Below are positions 20,354 to 28,072 of a stretch of DNA of 56,811 nt, piece after piece. Both the position numbers and the translations under genes were made by a program. A model generated the notes under the pieces. It saw only the letters and a list, made by a program, of their open reading frames with translations, was not told where the DNA came from and ran no database searches. Numbering within the stretch: position 1 is the first letter of the stretch; each line of letters begins with the position of its first letter. This DNA is from a virus: the IMG/VR virus record IMGVR_UViG_3300044858_004282, positions 1 to 56,811 of that record; one strand, given 5' to 3'.

Positions 20354-20760
20354 TACTTCCCGCTTTTCTTCCTAGCTTTTGCTAATGCATCAAAGTCTTT
20401 GATCTTTGTTTCACCCATATAGCCCCAAGCATGTCCATCTTCAATCATCTTTTGATTAATAGATTTATCTGATCCGTCTAAGAAAACCCAACCTAAAATG
20501 CGACCAAACTTTTCAGATGAGTTCATCTTCTCTGTTTTAATAACAACAGTCTTAGCTGAATCAATTGCATTCTTTAAATATGCCTTTGCTTCAAGGCCTA
20601 GTGCCTTCTCCATCTTGTCTGTTGTACGGCTTTCTGGGGTGTCTATACCAGCCAACCTAACTCTTGAAGTAAATGATATATCAAACCCAAGATCAATATC
20701 AACATCAATTGTATCTCCGTCTACTACCTTACTTACTTTCTTTACATAATATTCGAACAT
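20353..20760 (-). CDS. Staphylococcal-nuclease-like (thermonuclease) protein
   Basis: 135 residues from ATG 20758-20760, which overlaps the upstream TAA. SNase fold: VSKVVDGDTIDVDIDLGFD, RVRLAGIDTPESR, KFGRILGWVF, and a C-terminal HAWGYMG helix region. The conserved Asp/Arg/Glu residues are present. Lacks a signal peptide, so it would act inside the cell, for example on host DNA or RNA. Confidence 0.85.
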   Translation of the reverse strand: MFEYYVKKVSKVVDGDTIDVDIDLGFDISFTSRVRLAGIDTPESRTTDKMEKALGLEAKAYLKNAIDSAKTVVIKTEKMNSSEKFGRILGWVFLDGSDKSINQKMIEDGHAWGYMGETKIKDFDALAKARKKSGK

Positions 20761-20963
20761 TATTTTCTCCCCCATTTAATTTTATTCCAACCACGCTCAT
20801 GGAAGTAATAAAGAATTGTTTTTGTTAGTACCTCGAAGCTTGCGATTGCTCCTGCTGTAACTGGCTCTTTAGTTATGATCCATGAAATAACAAATGTATC
20901 TGCTGTTCCAATTATACGCCATGTGATAGCTTTTAGCGCTGACCTTTGCTTAGATACATTCAC
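20760..20963 (-). CDS. DUF2061 small membrane protein
   Basis: 67 residues. NVSKQRSALKAITWRIIGTA, a hydrophobic segment, TAGAIASFEVLTKTILYYFH then ERGWNKIKWG is the full DUF2061 pattern. GTG 20961-20963 overlaps the upstream TGA (GTGA) and is preferred to GTG at 20970-20972. Often found beside kinase/APS genes in bacteria, as here; the function is unknown. Confidence 0.8.
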   Translation of the reverse strand: MNVSKQRSALKAITWRIIGTADTFVISWIITKEPVTAGAIASFEVLTKTILYYFHERGWNKIKWGRK

Positions 20964-21052
20964 GATGGCCACTCCATATTATTTGGCTTGATAATCCAGC
21001 CCCAAACTTTAGATGCCCATCTCTTTACGTTTTTGCGTAGCCGATATAGCAT
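20960..21052 (-). CDS. 30-aa basic Trp-rich peptide
   Basis: MLYRLRKNVKRWASKVWGWI followed by IKPNNMEWPS. It overlaps the end of the kinase gene by 44 bases in another frame and its TGA overlaps the DUF2061 GTG. The coupling supports translation, but the overlap makes this tentative. Confidence 0.35.
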   Translation of the reverse strand: MLYRLRKNVKRWASKVWGWIIKPNNMEWPS

Positions 21053-21770
21053 GGATGTCTGCCCCCAAATCTACTTGCTCAATTTTATATCCTACATCAC
21101 GACCATATACGATATTGGTAATGTTAGGTAGTCTTAACACTAATGCCCCATCCATAAAGTCGTCCTTGGCAATATACTCTTTCACCTGATCAAACTTAAG
21201 TGGATCTTTCTCACTTGTATTGTATGTATTACGGACTCCAAGAAGTACCTGATCTGTTCTTTTCCCAGCCTCTTTGTATAGAGCGTGGTGGCCTTCATGC
21301 CAAGGCTGGTACCTACCAAGCATCAATGTTGTAGGTGCAGACCAGTCATGAAGATTAAAATATTTAATTATTACAGTTGCTTTTTGTTCAGCAGACAGCC
21401 TATGGTCTTCAAATGTTGCATCAAATTCTGTTGGTCTCTCAAACATCTTATTTGTATCTTCAAAACGTCCTTCAGCAATTGTGTCCATAAATATCATAAT
21501 GTCTGGCTTGCCAAAAGCTGCACGAGTTAAATCAGTTGGGCAAACAAAGTCTACAATTGCTGGGGCCACACCTTGCTTTGCAATAAGTCTTGCAGTCTCA
21601 CCCATACGACGAGCATGCTCAATTCTATCTTCTGCGGTAAAACTAAGATCTGAATTAATAGTTGCACGAACTTCATCTGCATTTAAATGAATTGCATTTA
21701 TTCTTTCTTTAAGTGCTTTAGCTAATTCTGTTTTCCCAGATCCTGGTAGTCCAATAATTTGTATAATCAT
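21009..21770 (-). CDS. P-loop kinase fused to a cytidylyltransferase-like domain
   Basis: 253 residues from ATG 21768-21770. The N-terminal half is an APS-kinase-like P-loop domain (IIGLPGSGKT at 5-14, HLNADEVRATINSDLSF, VDFVCPTDLTRAAFG). The C-terminal half is an HxGH nucleotidyltransferase (LGRYQPWHEGHHALY with H158/H161, and ISATQKR near the end). NadR fuses the same two activities in the opposite order. A salvage route that first phosphorylates and then nucleotidylates one substrate would fit. Substrate unknown. Confidence 0.8.
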   Translation of the reverse strand: MIIQIIGLPGSGKTELAKALKERINAIHLNADEVRATINSDLSFTAEDRIEHARRMGETARLIAKQGVAPAIVDFVCPTDLTRAAFGKPDIMIFMDTIAEGRFEDTNKMFERPTEFDATFEDHRLSAEQKATVIIKYFNLHDWSAPTTLMLGRYQPWHEGHHALYKEAGKRTDQVLLGVRNTYNTSEKDPLKFDQVKEYIAKDDFMDGALVLRLPNITNIVYGRDVGYKIEQVDLGADIHAISATQKRKEMGI

Positions 21771-21821
21771 TTTAATCTTTCTGTTAGAAGGGCAGTTTTT
21801 AGACATACCCAGGTCTCACGG

Positions 21822-22238
21822 TTATTTAATTTTTAGAATTTTTGGTTGTTTTTCTTTTGGTAGATTTCTAACTACACGGATATGCAACATGCCATCCTTT
21901 AGCTCTACACTAGAAACTTCCATGTATTCACTTAGTTCAAAGATTCTTGTGAACTTACGTGCAGCGATTCCCTTGTGGACAATTTCTGCATCTGTTACCT
22001 CTGTAATTTCACCTGTGATCCAAAGACTTCCGTCTTCAATTGACACAGTCAGATCTTCTCTTGTGAATCCAGCAACTGCCAGCGTTAACTGATAGTTATC
22101 TTCGTCTAGCTTTAGCAAATCATATGGCGGGAATGCCGTATTGTTTACCTTACTAAGACTATTGAAACGCTCCAACTCTCTGTTGAAGCCAATAAAAAAT
22201 GGATCCTTAAATAGATCCATAGCAAATTGTGTTACCAT
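21822..22238 (-). CDS. Small heat-shock protein (Hsp20 family)
   Basis: 138 residues. Alpha-crystallin domain ~35-130 (YDLLKLDEDNYQLTLAVAGF, SLWITGE, ELKDGMLHIRVVRNLPKEKQ). The C-terminal PKILKI supplies the I-x-I-type anchor. Class IbpA-like proteins hold unfolded proteins; aquatic phages often carry one. An AAGGGGA ribosome binding site precedes the ATG. Confidence 0.9.
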   Translation of the reverse strand: MVTQFAMDLFKDPFFIGFNRELERFNSLSKVNNTAFPPYDLLKLDEDNYQLTLAVAGFTREDLTVSIEDGSLWITGEITEVTDAEIVHKGIAARKFTRIFELSEYMEVSSVELKDGMLHIRVVRNLPKEKQPKILKIK

Positions 22239-22294
22239 TTTATTCCCCTTTCAAGCGAATAAGTTAATTTAGGCCCCATTTGGCAGCCTTTATA

Positions 22295-22323
22295 AGTATA
22301 TCACAATTAACCCTGTGAAACAA
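22295..22323 (-). promoter_or_regulatory. Possible promoter of the Hsp20 gene
   Basis: TTGTTT (22318-22323), 17-bp spacer, TATACT (22295-22300), then a ~57-base leader to ATG 22238. It lies over the end of the SDR gene. Moderate match only. Confidence 0.35.
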
Positions 22324-22975
22324 TAGAGGGGGATATTTCAATAAGATCTATATTGCATCTTTGAGGCAATTCACTTATCCACAATATAGCATTTGCTATA
22401 TCTTCTGCTTCTAATGCCCCATCGTTATGCTGATGGGTATTGATTGCTGCTGGACATATTTCTGTAACCTTTACTTTAAAATGAGATAGCTCTAGCCTAA
22501 ATAATTTTGCAAGTCCAGATATTGATAGCTTTGAGGTAGCATAGTTTCCTCCGCCAGGATAAAAGTGTTTTTTTGCAAATGAAGATATAAATATAATGGT
22601 GGCATTGTCAGATTTTTTAAGGTTTGATATAAAAAGTTTTGACAAATACATTGGACCAGCAACATTAACCATATATGAATGCATAAAGTTATCAGTAGTT
22701 TCTTTAGAAATGGTTTTAGCGCCATCTATTCCTGCACATGAAGCATTGTTTACAATCAGGTCTATGGTCTCATCCTTATATTTGTTATAAAAATTACTAA
22801 TGCTTTTATCATCTGATAGATCTAGGTGTTCAATTTTTATATTTTCAGAATTTAAATTAGATATTCCTTCTGGATGTCTTGAGGTTCCAATTACAAAGTA
22901 GCCATTTTTAGATAGCGTGTGTGCAAGTAGGTTGCCTACTCCGCCACTTACTCCTGTAATGATTGCTTTTTTCAT
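22307..22975 (-). CDS. Short-chain dehydrogenase/reductase
   Basis: 222 residues. Rossmann motif AIITGVSGGVGNLLA, the NNAS segment (IVNNASCAG), catalytic Ser in IIFISSFAKKH and Tyr-x-x-x-Lys in NYATSKLSISGLA. An Arg in TSRHPEG suggests NADPH preference. Substrate unknown. It lies directly downstream of two tRNA genes with an GGAGG ribosome binding site, so it is probably translated from the processed tRNA transcript. Confidence 0.85.
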   Translation of the reverse strand: MKKAIITGVSGGVGNLLAHTLSKNGYFVIGTSRHPEGISNLNSENIKIEHLDLSDDKSISNFYNKYKDETIDLIVNNASCAGIDGAKTISKETTDNFMHSYMVNVAGPMYLSKLFISNLKKSDNATIIFISSFAKKHFYPGGGNYATSKLSISGLAKLFRLELSHFKVKVTEICPAAINTHQHNDGALEAEDIANAILWISELPQRCNIDLIEISPSIVSQG

Positions 22976-22992
22976 AGTGCCTCCGAATCTTG

Positions 22993-23065
22993 TGTCCCCA
23001 GATGGTCTCGAACCATCGACCCGCAGATTAAAAGTCTGCTGCTCTACCAGCTGAGCTATAGGAAC
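22993..23065 (-). tRNA. tRNA-Lys (anticodon TTT)
   Basis: Complete cloverleaf of 73 bases: acceptor GTTCCTA/TGGGGAC, D-arm GCTC-GAGC, anticodon stem GCAGA/TCTGC with loop CTTTTAA, T-arm GATGG/CCATC with TTCGAGA. Discriminator A; CCA not encoded. Four bases from tRNA-Arg. Confidence 0.95.
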
Positions 23066-23069
23066 ATCG

Positions 23070-23141
23070 TACCCCTGGCTGGAATCGAACCAGCGACCAA
23101 CAGATTAGAAGTCTGTTGCTCTTCCTCTGAGCTACAGAGGT
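23070..23141 (-). tRNA. tRNA-Arg (anticodon TCT)
   Basis: Acceptor ACCTCTG/CAGGGGT, D-arm GCTC-GAGC, anticodon stem ACAGA/TCTGT with loop CTTCTAA, T-arm GCTGG/CCAGC with TTCGATT. CCA not encoded. A TATAAT box ends eight bases before its first base. It reads AGA, a codon favoured in AT-rich phage genes. Confidence 0.95.
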
Positions 23142-23149
23142 AAAATTAA

Positions 23150-23178
23150 ATTATACTATTAAAAATCATATTCCTCAA
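23150..23178 (-). promoter_or_regulatory. Promoter of the tRNA-Arg / tRNA-Lys / SDR unit
   Basis: TTGAGG (23173-23178), 17-bp spacer, TATAAT (23150-23155), eight bases to the tRNA 5' end. It lies over the last codons of the upstream gene. Confidence 0.65.
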
Positions 23179-23497
23179 GGGTTTCCAATGGAATGATACC
23201 TTTTTCTTTTGCGATATCATATCCCTCTTTTGTAAAGTTATATGTAGCCCGAAGATCTTCGTCATACTCAACCTGCATTAAATCATTGTTTAATAGGTCT
23301 ATTAGCTCTGACTCTATGTATTGCTCATGGGCTTCCCATAAATCTGGGGCAAGCAAAGGAGTTACATTTTCATTTAGCTCGAATATTGCTTCGCCGTCTT
23401 TTGAAAATCCAACAATTTTTATTGCACCAATATCTATATAGTGCTGAACTTTAATCATTAGTTCTTCTTCGTCTTCTTCATCAAATGGTTTTGACAT
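23159..23497 (-). CDS. 112-aa acidic hypothetical phage protein
   Basis: ATG 23495-23497 with GAGAGG ribosome binding site gives MSKPFDEEDEEELMIKVQHY. The C-terminal half (ATYNFTKEGYDIAKEKGIIP) resembles a winged-helix end. No family named. Sits between tRNA genes; the longer frame from 23518 would run into tRNA-Met. Confidence 0.65.
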   Translation of the reverse strand: MSKPFDEEDEEELMIKVQHYIDIGAIKIVGFSKDGEAIFELNENVTPLLAPDLWEAHEQYIESELIDLLNNDLMQVEYDEDLRATYNFTKEGYDIAKEKGIIPLETLEEYDF

Positions 23498-23510
23498 TAC
23501 TACCTCTCTG

Positions 23511-23584
23511 TGCAACAAGTAGGACTTGAACCTACGATTACCGAATTATGAGTTCGGGGCTTTAACCAACTAAGCTATTGTTGC
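23511..23584 (-). tRNA. tRNA with anticodon CAT (elongator Met or Ile2)
   Basis: Acceptor GCAACAA/TTGTTGC, anticodon stem CCGAA/TTCGG with loop CTCATAA, T-arm GTAGG/CCTAC. The paired first acceptor bases and the lack of GC triplets in the anticodon stem exclude an initiator. Met and lysidine-type Ile cannot be told apart by eye. Confidence 0.92.
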
Positions 23585-23592
23585 CTAGTTGA

Positions 23593-23622
23593 ATTATAGT
23601 ATTTTACTATCAGTTTTGTCAA
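23593..23622 (-). promoter_or_regulatory. Consensus promoter aimed at the tRNA-CAT 5' end
   Basis: TTGACA (23617-23622), 18-bp spacer, TATAAT (23593-23598), eight bases to the tRNA. The predicted first transcribed base is at or next to the mature tRNA 5' end. The -10 box includes the stop codon of the upstream gene. Confidence 0.8.
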
Positions 23623-23842
23623 TAGATTGCTCAACTATTTGCTGAACATACTCTGAAAAATGTTTTCTAATACTTCCTGGTGGCCTGTGACCAATATCAG
23701 ACCATACTCTTTTATACTCATGAATGTTGTCGAATGTTGTTGGGCAAACCAGAACTCCACCATATTCTTTTAATCTTGTTGGAAGAGGCACATGCTTACT
23801 GCAACACTTACACTCTTTAGCTTTTTCTTGATATATACTCAT
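23594..23842 (-). CDS. 82-aa Cys-containing hypothetical protein
   Basis: ECKCCSKHVPLPTRLKEYGG followed by VLVCPTTFDN; a possible zinc knuckle at the N-terminus with a helical tail. It starts inside the end of the terminase gene (four-base overlap). Might be a small HNH-like or terminase-associated protein, but no HNH core is visible. Confidence 0.6.
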   Translation of the reverse strand: MSIYQEKAKECKCCSKHVPLPTRLKEYGGVLVCPTTFDNIHEYKRVWSDIGHRPPGSIRKHFSEYVQQIVEQSIDKTDSKIL

Positions 23843-25641
23843 ACTATTTCCATTCCACTTAGTGCATCAGAAAGATCTCTTGGCATTTGAGAGGGTGCTC
23901 TAATTAAATTAGGGGCATCTGCTGCAATAGATTCTCTATACTGTTTCTTAACAGATGAATAATCATGAACTTCTATGTCTCCAAATGCCGACCTGGTTAA
24001 ACTAATTGCATTATATATAGACCCGCAAACTGCGTCAGCTAAGTCCTTAGAACCTTTTCTGGGGTGATCAACCTTATCACGCATAATTCTTAACTCTAAC
24101 AATTCATCTACGAGTAATGGTATGTGTGGTCCTTTTAGTCTTTCTTCTAAAACAACCATAGCCATATCATCGTAATGTTTTTTAGCTACAGATAGTGTTT
24201 CGGTATTTATTCCATACTGCTTAAGCTGCTGCATCATATCATGAGAGTTCCATCTGTCAAATGTGCATATTCTAATGTTAAACCCTCTGGATCTTAAAGA
24301 TAAAATATAGTCTCTAACTTCGGCAAAGTCTACTGACTTATCCGATGTGGGTGTCCAGTACATTACAGCATCCACCTTAACAATTGGGGCTGGTTGAGAG
24401 TAAGTGTCTGTAACTTTTACGCTAACAAATTTTTCAATATGGGCCATAGATACAGCACAATGGTCATGCTTTTGAGCTAAGTCAACATGTATGTAGTAAT
24501 CCTTGTCTTCTTCTGGAAGGAACCATTCTTCAAATCTTCCGAACCCATCTACAGCTATTGATAGATCGTTAAACGCCATCTCAATTTTTTCACGAGACTT
24601 AAAAAATGCATCAATTGCTTCTGGTGGCATGCAAGCAAATCTTCCTAGGGCATCTGTTACGTCTCTATAAAATGCAATTTTAAAATCTTCTATGCTTCTT
24701 GTTGGATTAACTTCCCATGTTGGCCTACGTATTGCATAAACTCTTGGATACTTATAAGATACAATGTGATCTTCATCCCAAAATATATCAAACTCGTTTC
24801 CTACTGTATTCTCTGGAAGGTCTTGATCTAATTTAAATCTATGCGATCTCGATATAACTTCTTTTTCTGAAATAATTTCATCATACCTTTGCTGAATGTA
24901 ATCATTCTTAAAGCGTGGGAACGAAAGAAGGATTACCTTTCCGTAATCTGGAAAGCGAGAATCTACAGAGGCCCTGTACATGTCATATATACCACTTGCA
25001 GTCTTTGCTTGATCGTGACCGCTTGTACTGTCTAGAGCAAAGCCTGAAATCTCATCAAGGACCGCTACAAGAACGTTATAACCTTCAAACGCTTCTCTTT
25101 CTGAGTGTCCAGAATAAACAGTAACATTCTTATCAAATTTTATTTCTGAAGCTTTTTCAAAGTACTTTCCTATGAACCACGGTGAATGTGTTACTCTATT
25201 TTTAAATCCTTTAAAAAATACATTGTTTGCTTGCTGAGCGTTAATAGCTATGTTAATAATATCAATTGAGTCACCTGGAGGCTTGCCATAATAAGATGCT
25301 GGGTCTTTAAGGCACAATAGTAAATATACTATATAGGCTACAGATATAGTTGAGCAATAATCTTTTCCGCTACCCTTACCCAATTGAGCAACAACCTCAT
25401 TGCATGTCTGCCTATATCTTAATGATCCTTCTTTTTCTCCGAATAGCTTAATCAAAGTTGACTCTTTATATATCTGAGAGGATTTTTCTATAAGAGTATA
25501 TTGATTCTCAGATAACTCAGGAAGACCTAGATAGTTTTTATCTGTTACGAACGTTCTTAAATCGACAGGTCTTTCTTCAAACTCTTCTCCGTCAAGTATA
25601 TCAATGAGGTCATCAAAATTAAATTCCACTGACTTCCTCAA
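23839..25641 (-). CDS. Terminase large subunit
   Basis: 600 residues. ATPase with an unusual Walker A, QLGKGSGKDY (89-95), and Walker B VLVAVLDE (~190-197). The C-terminal RNase-H-like nuclease has acidic residues in YIHVDLAQKHDH (~390), ICTFDRWNSHD (~460) and KDLADAVCGS (~545). It packages DNA into the prohead and cuts it. It sits downstream of the replication genes, far from the tail module, which is not the common order. Confidence 0.9.
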   Translation of the reverse strand: MRKSVEFNFDDLIDILDGEEFEERPVDLRTFVTDKNYLGLPELSENQYTLIEKSSQIYKESTLIKLFGEKEGSLRYRQTCNEVVAQLGKGSGKDYCSTISVAYIVYLLLCLKDPASYYGKPPGDSIDIINIAINAQQANNVFFKGFKNRVTHSPWFIGKYFEKASEIKFDKNVTVYSGHSEREAFEGYNVLVAVLDEISGFALDSTSGHDQAKTASGIYDMYRASVDSRFPDYGKVILLSFPRFKNDYIQQRYDEIISEKEVISRSHRFKLDQDLPENTVGNEFDIFWDEDHIVSYKYPRVYAIRRPTWEVNPTRSIEDFKIAFYRDVTDALGRFACMPPEAIDAFFKSREKIEMAFNDLSIAVDGFGRFEEWFLPEEDKDYYIHVDLAQKHDHCAVSMAHIEKFVSVKVTDTYSQPAPIVKVDAVMYWTPTSDKSVDFAEVRDYILSLRSRGFNIRICTFDRWNSHDMMQQLKQYGINTETLSVAKKHYDDMAMVVLEERLKGPHIPLLVDELLELRIMRDKVDHPRKGSKDLADAVCGSIYNAISLTRSAFGDIEVHDYSSVKKQYRESIAADAPNLIRAPSQMPRDLSDALSGMEIV

Positions 25642-26155
25642 TAATCTCTATAGGCTCAACAATTCCAGTAATTTGTGATAGACGCTTGGCCACTTCCATT
25701 TTACACTTAGGGCAAGTTGCAGTTACTTCTTTTAGAATCTTAACTAAGACTTCTTGCTTTCTTTCCGCCTCTGCTATTTGTCCTGCCATTTCAGCGTTAT
25801 CTAATAGACCGACTTCCTGCAGCATGCCAATTCTTTTTCCTTCAATATCAGCAATTAGTTTTAGCGCTCCAGATTTAACACTAAGCTGGCCAGCCTGATC
25901 TGCATCTTCAACTGTCTTCCAAGCTTCTTTGATAAGCATTGCATAGTGCTGGTCTGCTCCAGAGATAGCCTCCTTAGCACGTTCACGGGCTGATGTGTCG
26001 TTGTGTACGACGCTCTTCCACTCATCTATCAAACCAATAACATCTGCCCTCTTAAGGCCTGTCAGGGTGGCAATTTGGGTAGGGTTGTTTCCTCTAAGTA
26101 GTTCTTCAACTACTTTGTTCATGCGATCAAAATGATCAGCTAATTCGATTTCCAT
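25619..26155 (-). CDS. Putative terminase small subunit
   Basis: 178 residues, overlapping the large subunit gene by 23 bases. An N-terminal helix-turn-helix (NPTQIATLTGLKRADVIGLI) could bind the packaging site; helical middle and a CPKC knuckle (TATCPKCKMEVAKRL) near the end. The assignment rests on position and HTH, not on a family match. A TATAAT box lies eight bases before the ATG. Confidence 0.65.
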   Translation of the reverse strand: MEIELADHFDRMNKVVEELLRGNNPTQIATLTGLKRADVIGLIDEWKSVVHNDTSARERAKEAISGADQHYAMLIKEAWKTVEDADQAGQLSVKSGALKLIADIEGKRIGMLQEVGLLDNAEMAGQIAEAERKQEVLVKILKEVTATCPKCKMEVAKRLSQITGIVEPIEIIEEVSGI

Positions 26156-26163
26156 ATGACTTT

Positions 26164-26169
26164 ATTATA
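26164..26169 (-). promoter_or_regulatory. -10 box (TATAAT) before the terminase genes
   Basis: Perfect TATAAT eight bases before ATG 26155; no clear -35. Confidence 0.4.
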
Positions 26170-26172
26170 CTT

Positions 26173-26514
26173 CTAGTCGACTGAAATAGCAAATTCCTTA
26201 GCAACCTTTAATAATATAAGGTAGCCAATAAGATCATCAATATCATTATCTCCTGGGTATTCCTTACCCTTAATAAGTCTATTTAATTTATCATCAATTC
26301 TAACGTATAACTGCTCTCTTGGACCCGCCTTGGAAAATATACGAACTGGATCTAAGGCTGAATTCCCATATGAAATATTTTTCTTAATGAGCATCTGAGC
26401 AATATCAAGGCAGGTTGTTAAAATTTCATGACCAGCTTCAGTTCCAACTGTAAGCAAATATAGGTCATCATATTTAAATTGTTTTGAATCTTCAAAAACT
26501 GGTGTTGGATTCAT
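26173..26514 (-). CDS. DUF1599 (nucleotide modification-associated) protein
   Basis: 113 residues from ATG 26512-26514. IKKNISYGNSALDPVRIF, then REQLYVRIDDKLNRLIKG and DIDDLIGYLILL match the DUF1599/Nmad1 pattern, an all-alpha MazG-like fold linked with modified nucleotides in phages. Overlaps the upstream HTH gene (ATGA). Confidence 0.75.
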   Translation of the reverse strand: MNPTPVFEDSKQFKYDDLYLLTVGTEAGHEILTTCLDIAQMLIKKNISYGNSALDPVRIFSKAGPREQLYVRIDDKLNRLIKGKEYPGDNDIDDLIGYLILLKVAKEFAISVD

Positions 26515-26645
26515 TTTATTAATCCCTTTTCTTTTAATGCTCTGTATATGGTCATAACCGTTACGCCACATTCATGTGCAATTTCTTCCATGCTCTTTTT
26601 TTGAACAACGTACCTTCTATGAAGCCAATCTTTATTCTTATACAT
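26511..26645 (-). CDS. 44-aa helix-turn-helix peptide
   Basis: MYKNKDWLHRRYVVQKKSME then EIAHECGVTVMTIYRALKEK: almost the whole protein is one HTH unit, like the HTH modules attached to phage homing endonucleases. Its TGA overlaps the next ATG. Could be a mini-regulator or a remnant of a larger nuclease. Confidence 0.65.
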   Translation of the reverse strand: MYKNKDWLHRRYVVQKKSMEEIAHECGVTVMTIYRALKEKGLIK

Positions 26646-26647
26646 TT

Positions 26648-27238
26648 TCACAGATGATCCCATTTAAAATGCTTTCGATATGATGCTAAATCGATAACGC
26701 TTGGGTCCACCCACCAATCTTCTGACTCTGTTCTAACAACAAGCGAGTACCCAAGCGAGTCTAGTATCTCTCTCTGAACATCTCTCATTCCAATATTTCT
26801 CCAATACATATTAGCGTCGTGTTCAAATGTTATAACTGTAAACCTATATGAATTTAATGGAACAGCCAGCAGGCCATGCAAGCTTGTGTAGGCACTTCCG
26901 TCTGGCCTTCCATCTGGCTTATATCCAGAATCTATGTCAACCTGTAAATAATCTATTTGTTTTGGAAATAAATTTTCTTCAAAGTAAGAAATGTAGTTAA
27001 AGTCTAGAGCATCTCCCATGCAAGGATTAGATCTATTATCATTAAACTCTTTCCTTAAGTCTTCTTTTATTTCAAAGGAGACGCCCTTCCAATCAAATTC
27101 ATTCTCTAATTTATTTGTGTTGCTTCCATTTTTTGAATGGAACGCTCCTAGCTCAACGTAATGCCCACCTTTTTTATTCTCAAGAAGCTCTAGAACGAAT
27201 TCTTCCTGTGCGCTTATTTCGTTAAATACCTGTGTCAT
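26648..27238 (-). CDS. FkbM-like SAM-dependent methyltransferase
   Basis: 196 residues. SAM-binding motif GGHYVELGAFHSKNGSNT, acidic strand end GVSFEIKED, IDYLQVDIDSG and TFEHDANMYW fit Methyltransf_21/FkbM enzymes that O-methylate sugars or lipids. Overlaps the upstream nuclease gene by four bases. Confidence 0.75.
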   Translation of the reverse strand: MTQVFNEISAQEEFVLELLENKKGGHYVELGAFHSKNGSNTNKLENEFDWKGVSFEIKEDLRKEFNDNRSNPCMGDALDFNYISYFEENLFPKQIDYLQVDIDSGYKPDGRPDGSAYTSLHGLLAVPLNSYRFTVITFEHDANMYWRNIGMRDVQREILDSLGYSLVVRTESEDWWVDPSVIDLASYRKHFKWDHL

Positions 27239-27801
27239 TTATTTGTTAGAACCTCTCTAGCGTAATAGGCGATGCCGAATGCATCAGCTACATCAAAATC
27301 TTCTATAGATAGACCATGCTTTTTGTTAAAGTAATCTGCCGTTCTTTGCTTACGCATATTTCTTAATTGGTTTTTATACCATGAATCTGCGTATCCTGGA
27401 TTAGCTAAGCGTATTGCCGCCTTCTCTTCTTTAGTCGGGTTCTTGTTCCCAATATACGACTGCCAAGAGCTGGGAGATATAGTAATAACTGAAGCGCCCG
27501 TAGACATAAGCTCAGCAATAACAACGCCATAAACATATGATAATTTTATCACAGCATCTGGAGATCTGACAAGTATAGCCCCCTCAATTGCAATATAATC
27601 ACTCTTTAATTCATCTAGCATCATGGCAACTCTATTTTTAGCATTATATATCTTCTCATATATGTCATTTCCTACAAGATTAATTTTCCCCCACTTTACT
27701 GGTTTATCCCCTTCAATAAGGCAGAAAGCTACAGAAGATGTTGATGCATCTATACCAAGGACTCTACTTGCTTTGGTTCTAGAAAGCTTCGCCAGCGTCA
27801 C
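27235..27801 (-). CDS. RuvC-like Holliday junction resolvase
   Basis: 188 residues. RNase-H fold with Asp in VLGIDASTSSVAF, Glu in YIAIEGAILV and the C-terminal Asp pair in FDVADAFGIAYYA. Resolves branched DNA during replication and packaging. In the recombination cluster with RecA and a Cas4-like nuclease. Confidence 0.85.
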   Translation of the reverse strand: MTLAKLSRTKASRVLGIDASTSSVAFCLIEGDKPVKWGKINLVGNDIYEKIYNAKNRVAMMLDELKSDYIAIEGAILVRSPDAVIKLSYVYGVVIAELMSTGASVITISPSSWQSYIGNKNPTKEEKAAIRLANPGYADSWYKNQLRNMRKQRTADYFNKKHGLSIEDFDVADAFGIAYYAREVLTNK

Positions 27802-28072
27802 TTATCATCCTCAATATCTTATCCCTATCAGATTTAGAATTATCTTTTTCACACTTAGAGCATATGTCTAAGGTGTTATACCTACTTAAAGATGCTTTGC
27901 ATGACTTGCAGTATCTTTTTTGTCCCGATCTAATTGCTTTTTTTTCATAGTACTTTTCCATAATCTTTTTATTGGTTGCAATCCTACAACAATCATCTCC
28001 ACAATATTTCTGATTATGAGTTTTTGGAGTAAACTCTTTGCCATTTGTACAATCTGGATTAGCACATATCAT
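27779..28072 (-). CDS. 97-aa double zinc-finger protein
   Basis: First site CANPDCTNGKEF with QKYCGDDC; second site KRYCKSCKASLSRYN with ICSKC. Two treble-clef-type fingers in one small protein. Placed between two nuclease genes, overlapping both ends, so a DNA-binding accessory role is likely. Confidence 0.7.
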   Translation of the reverse strand: MICANPDCTNGKEFTPKTHNQKYCGDDCCRIATNKKIMEKYYEKKAIRSGQKRYCKSCKASLSRYNTLDICSKCEKDNSKSDRDKILRMISDAGEAF

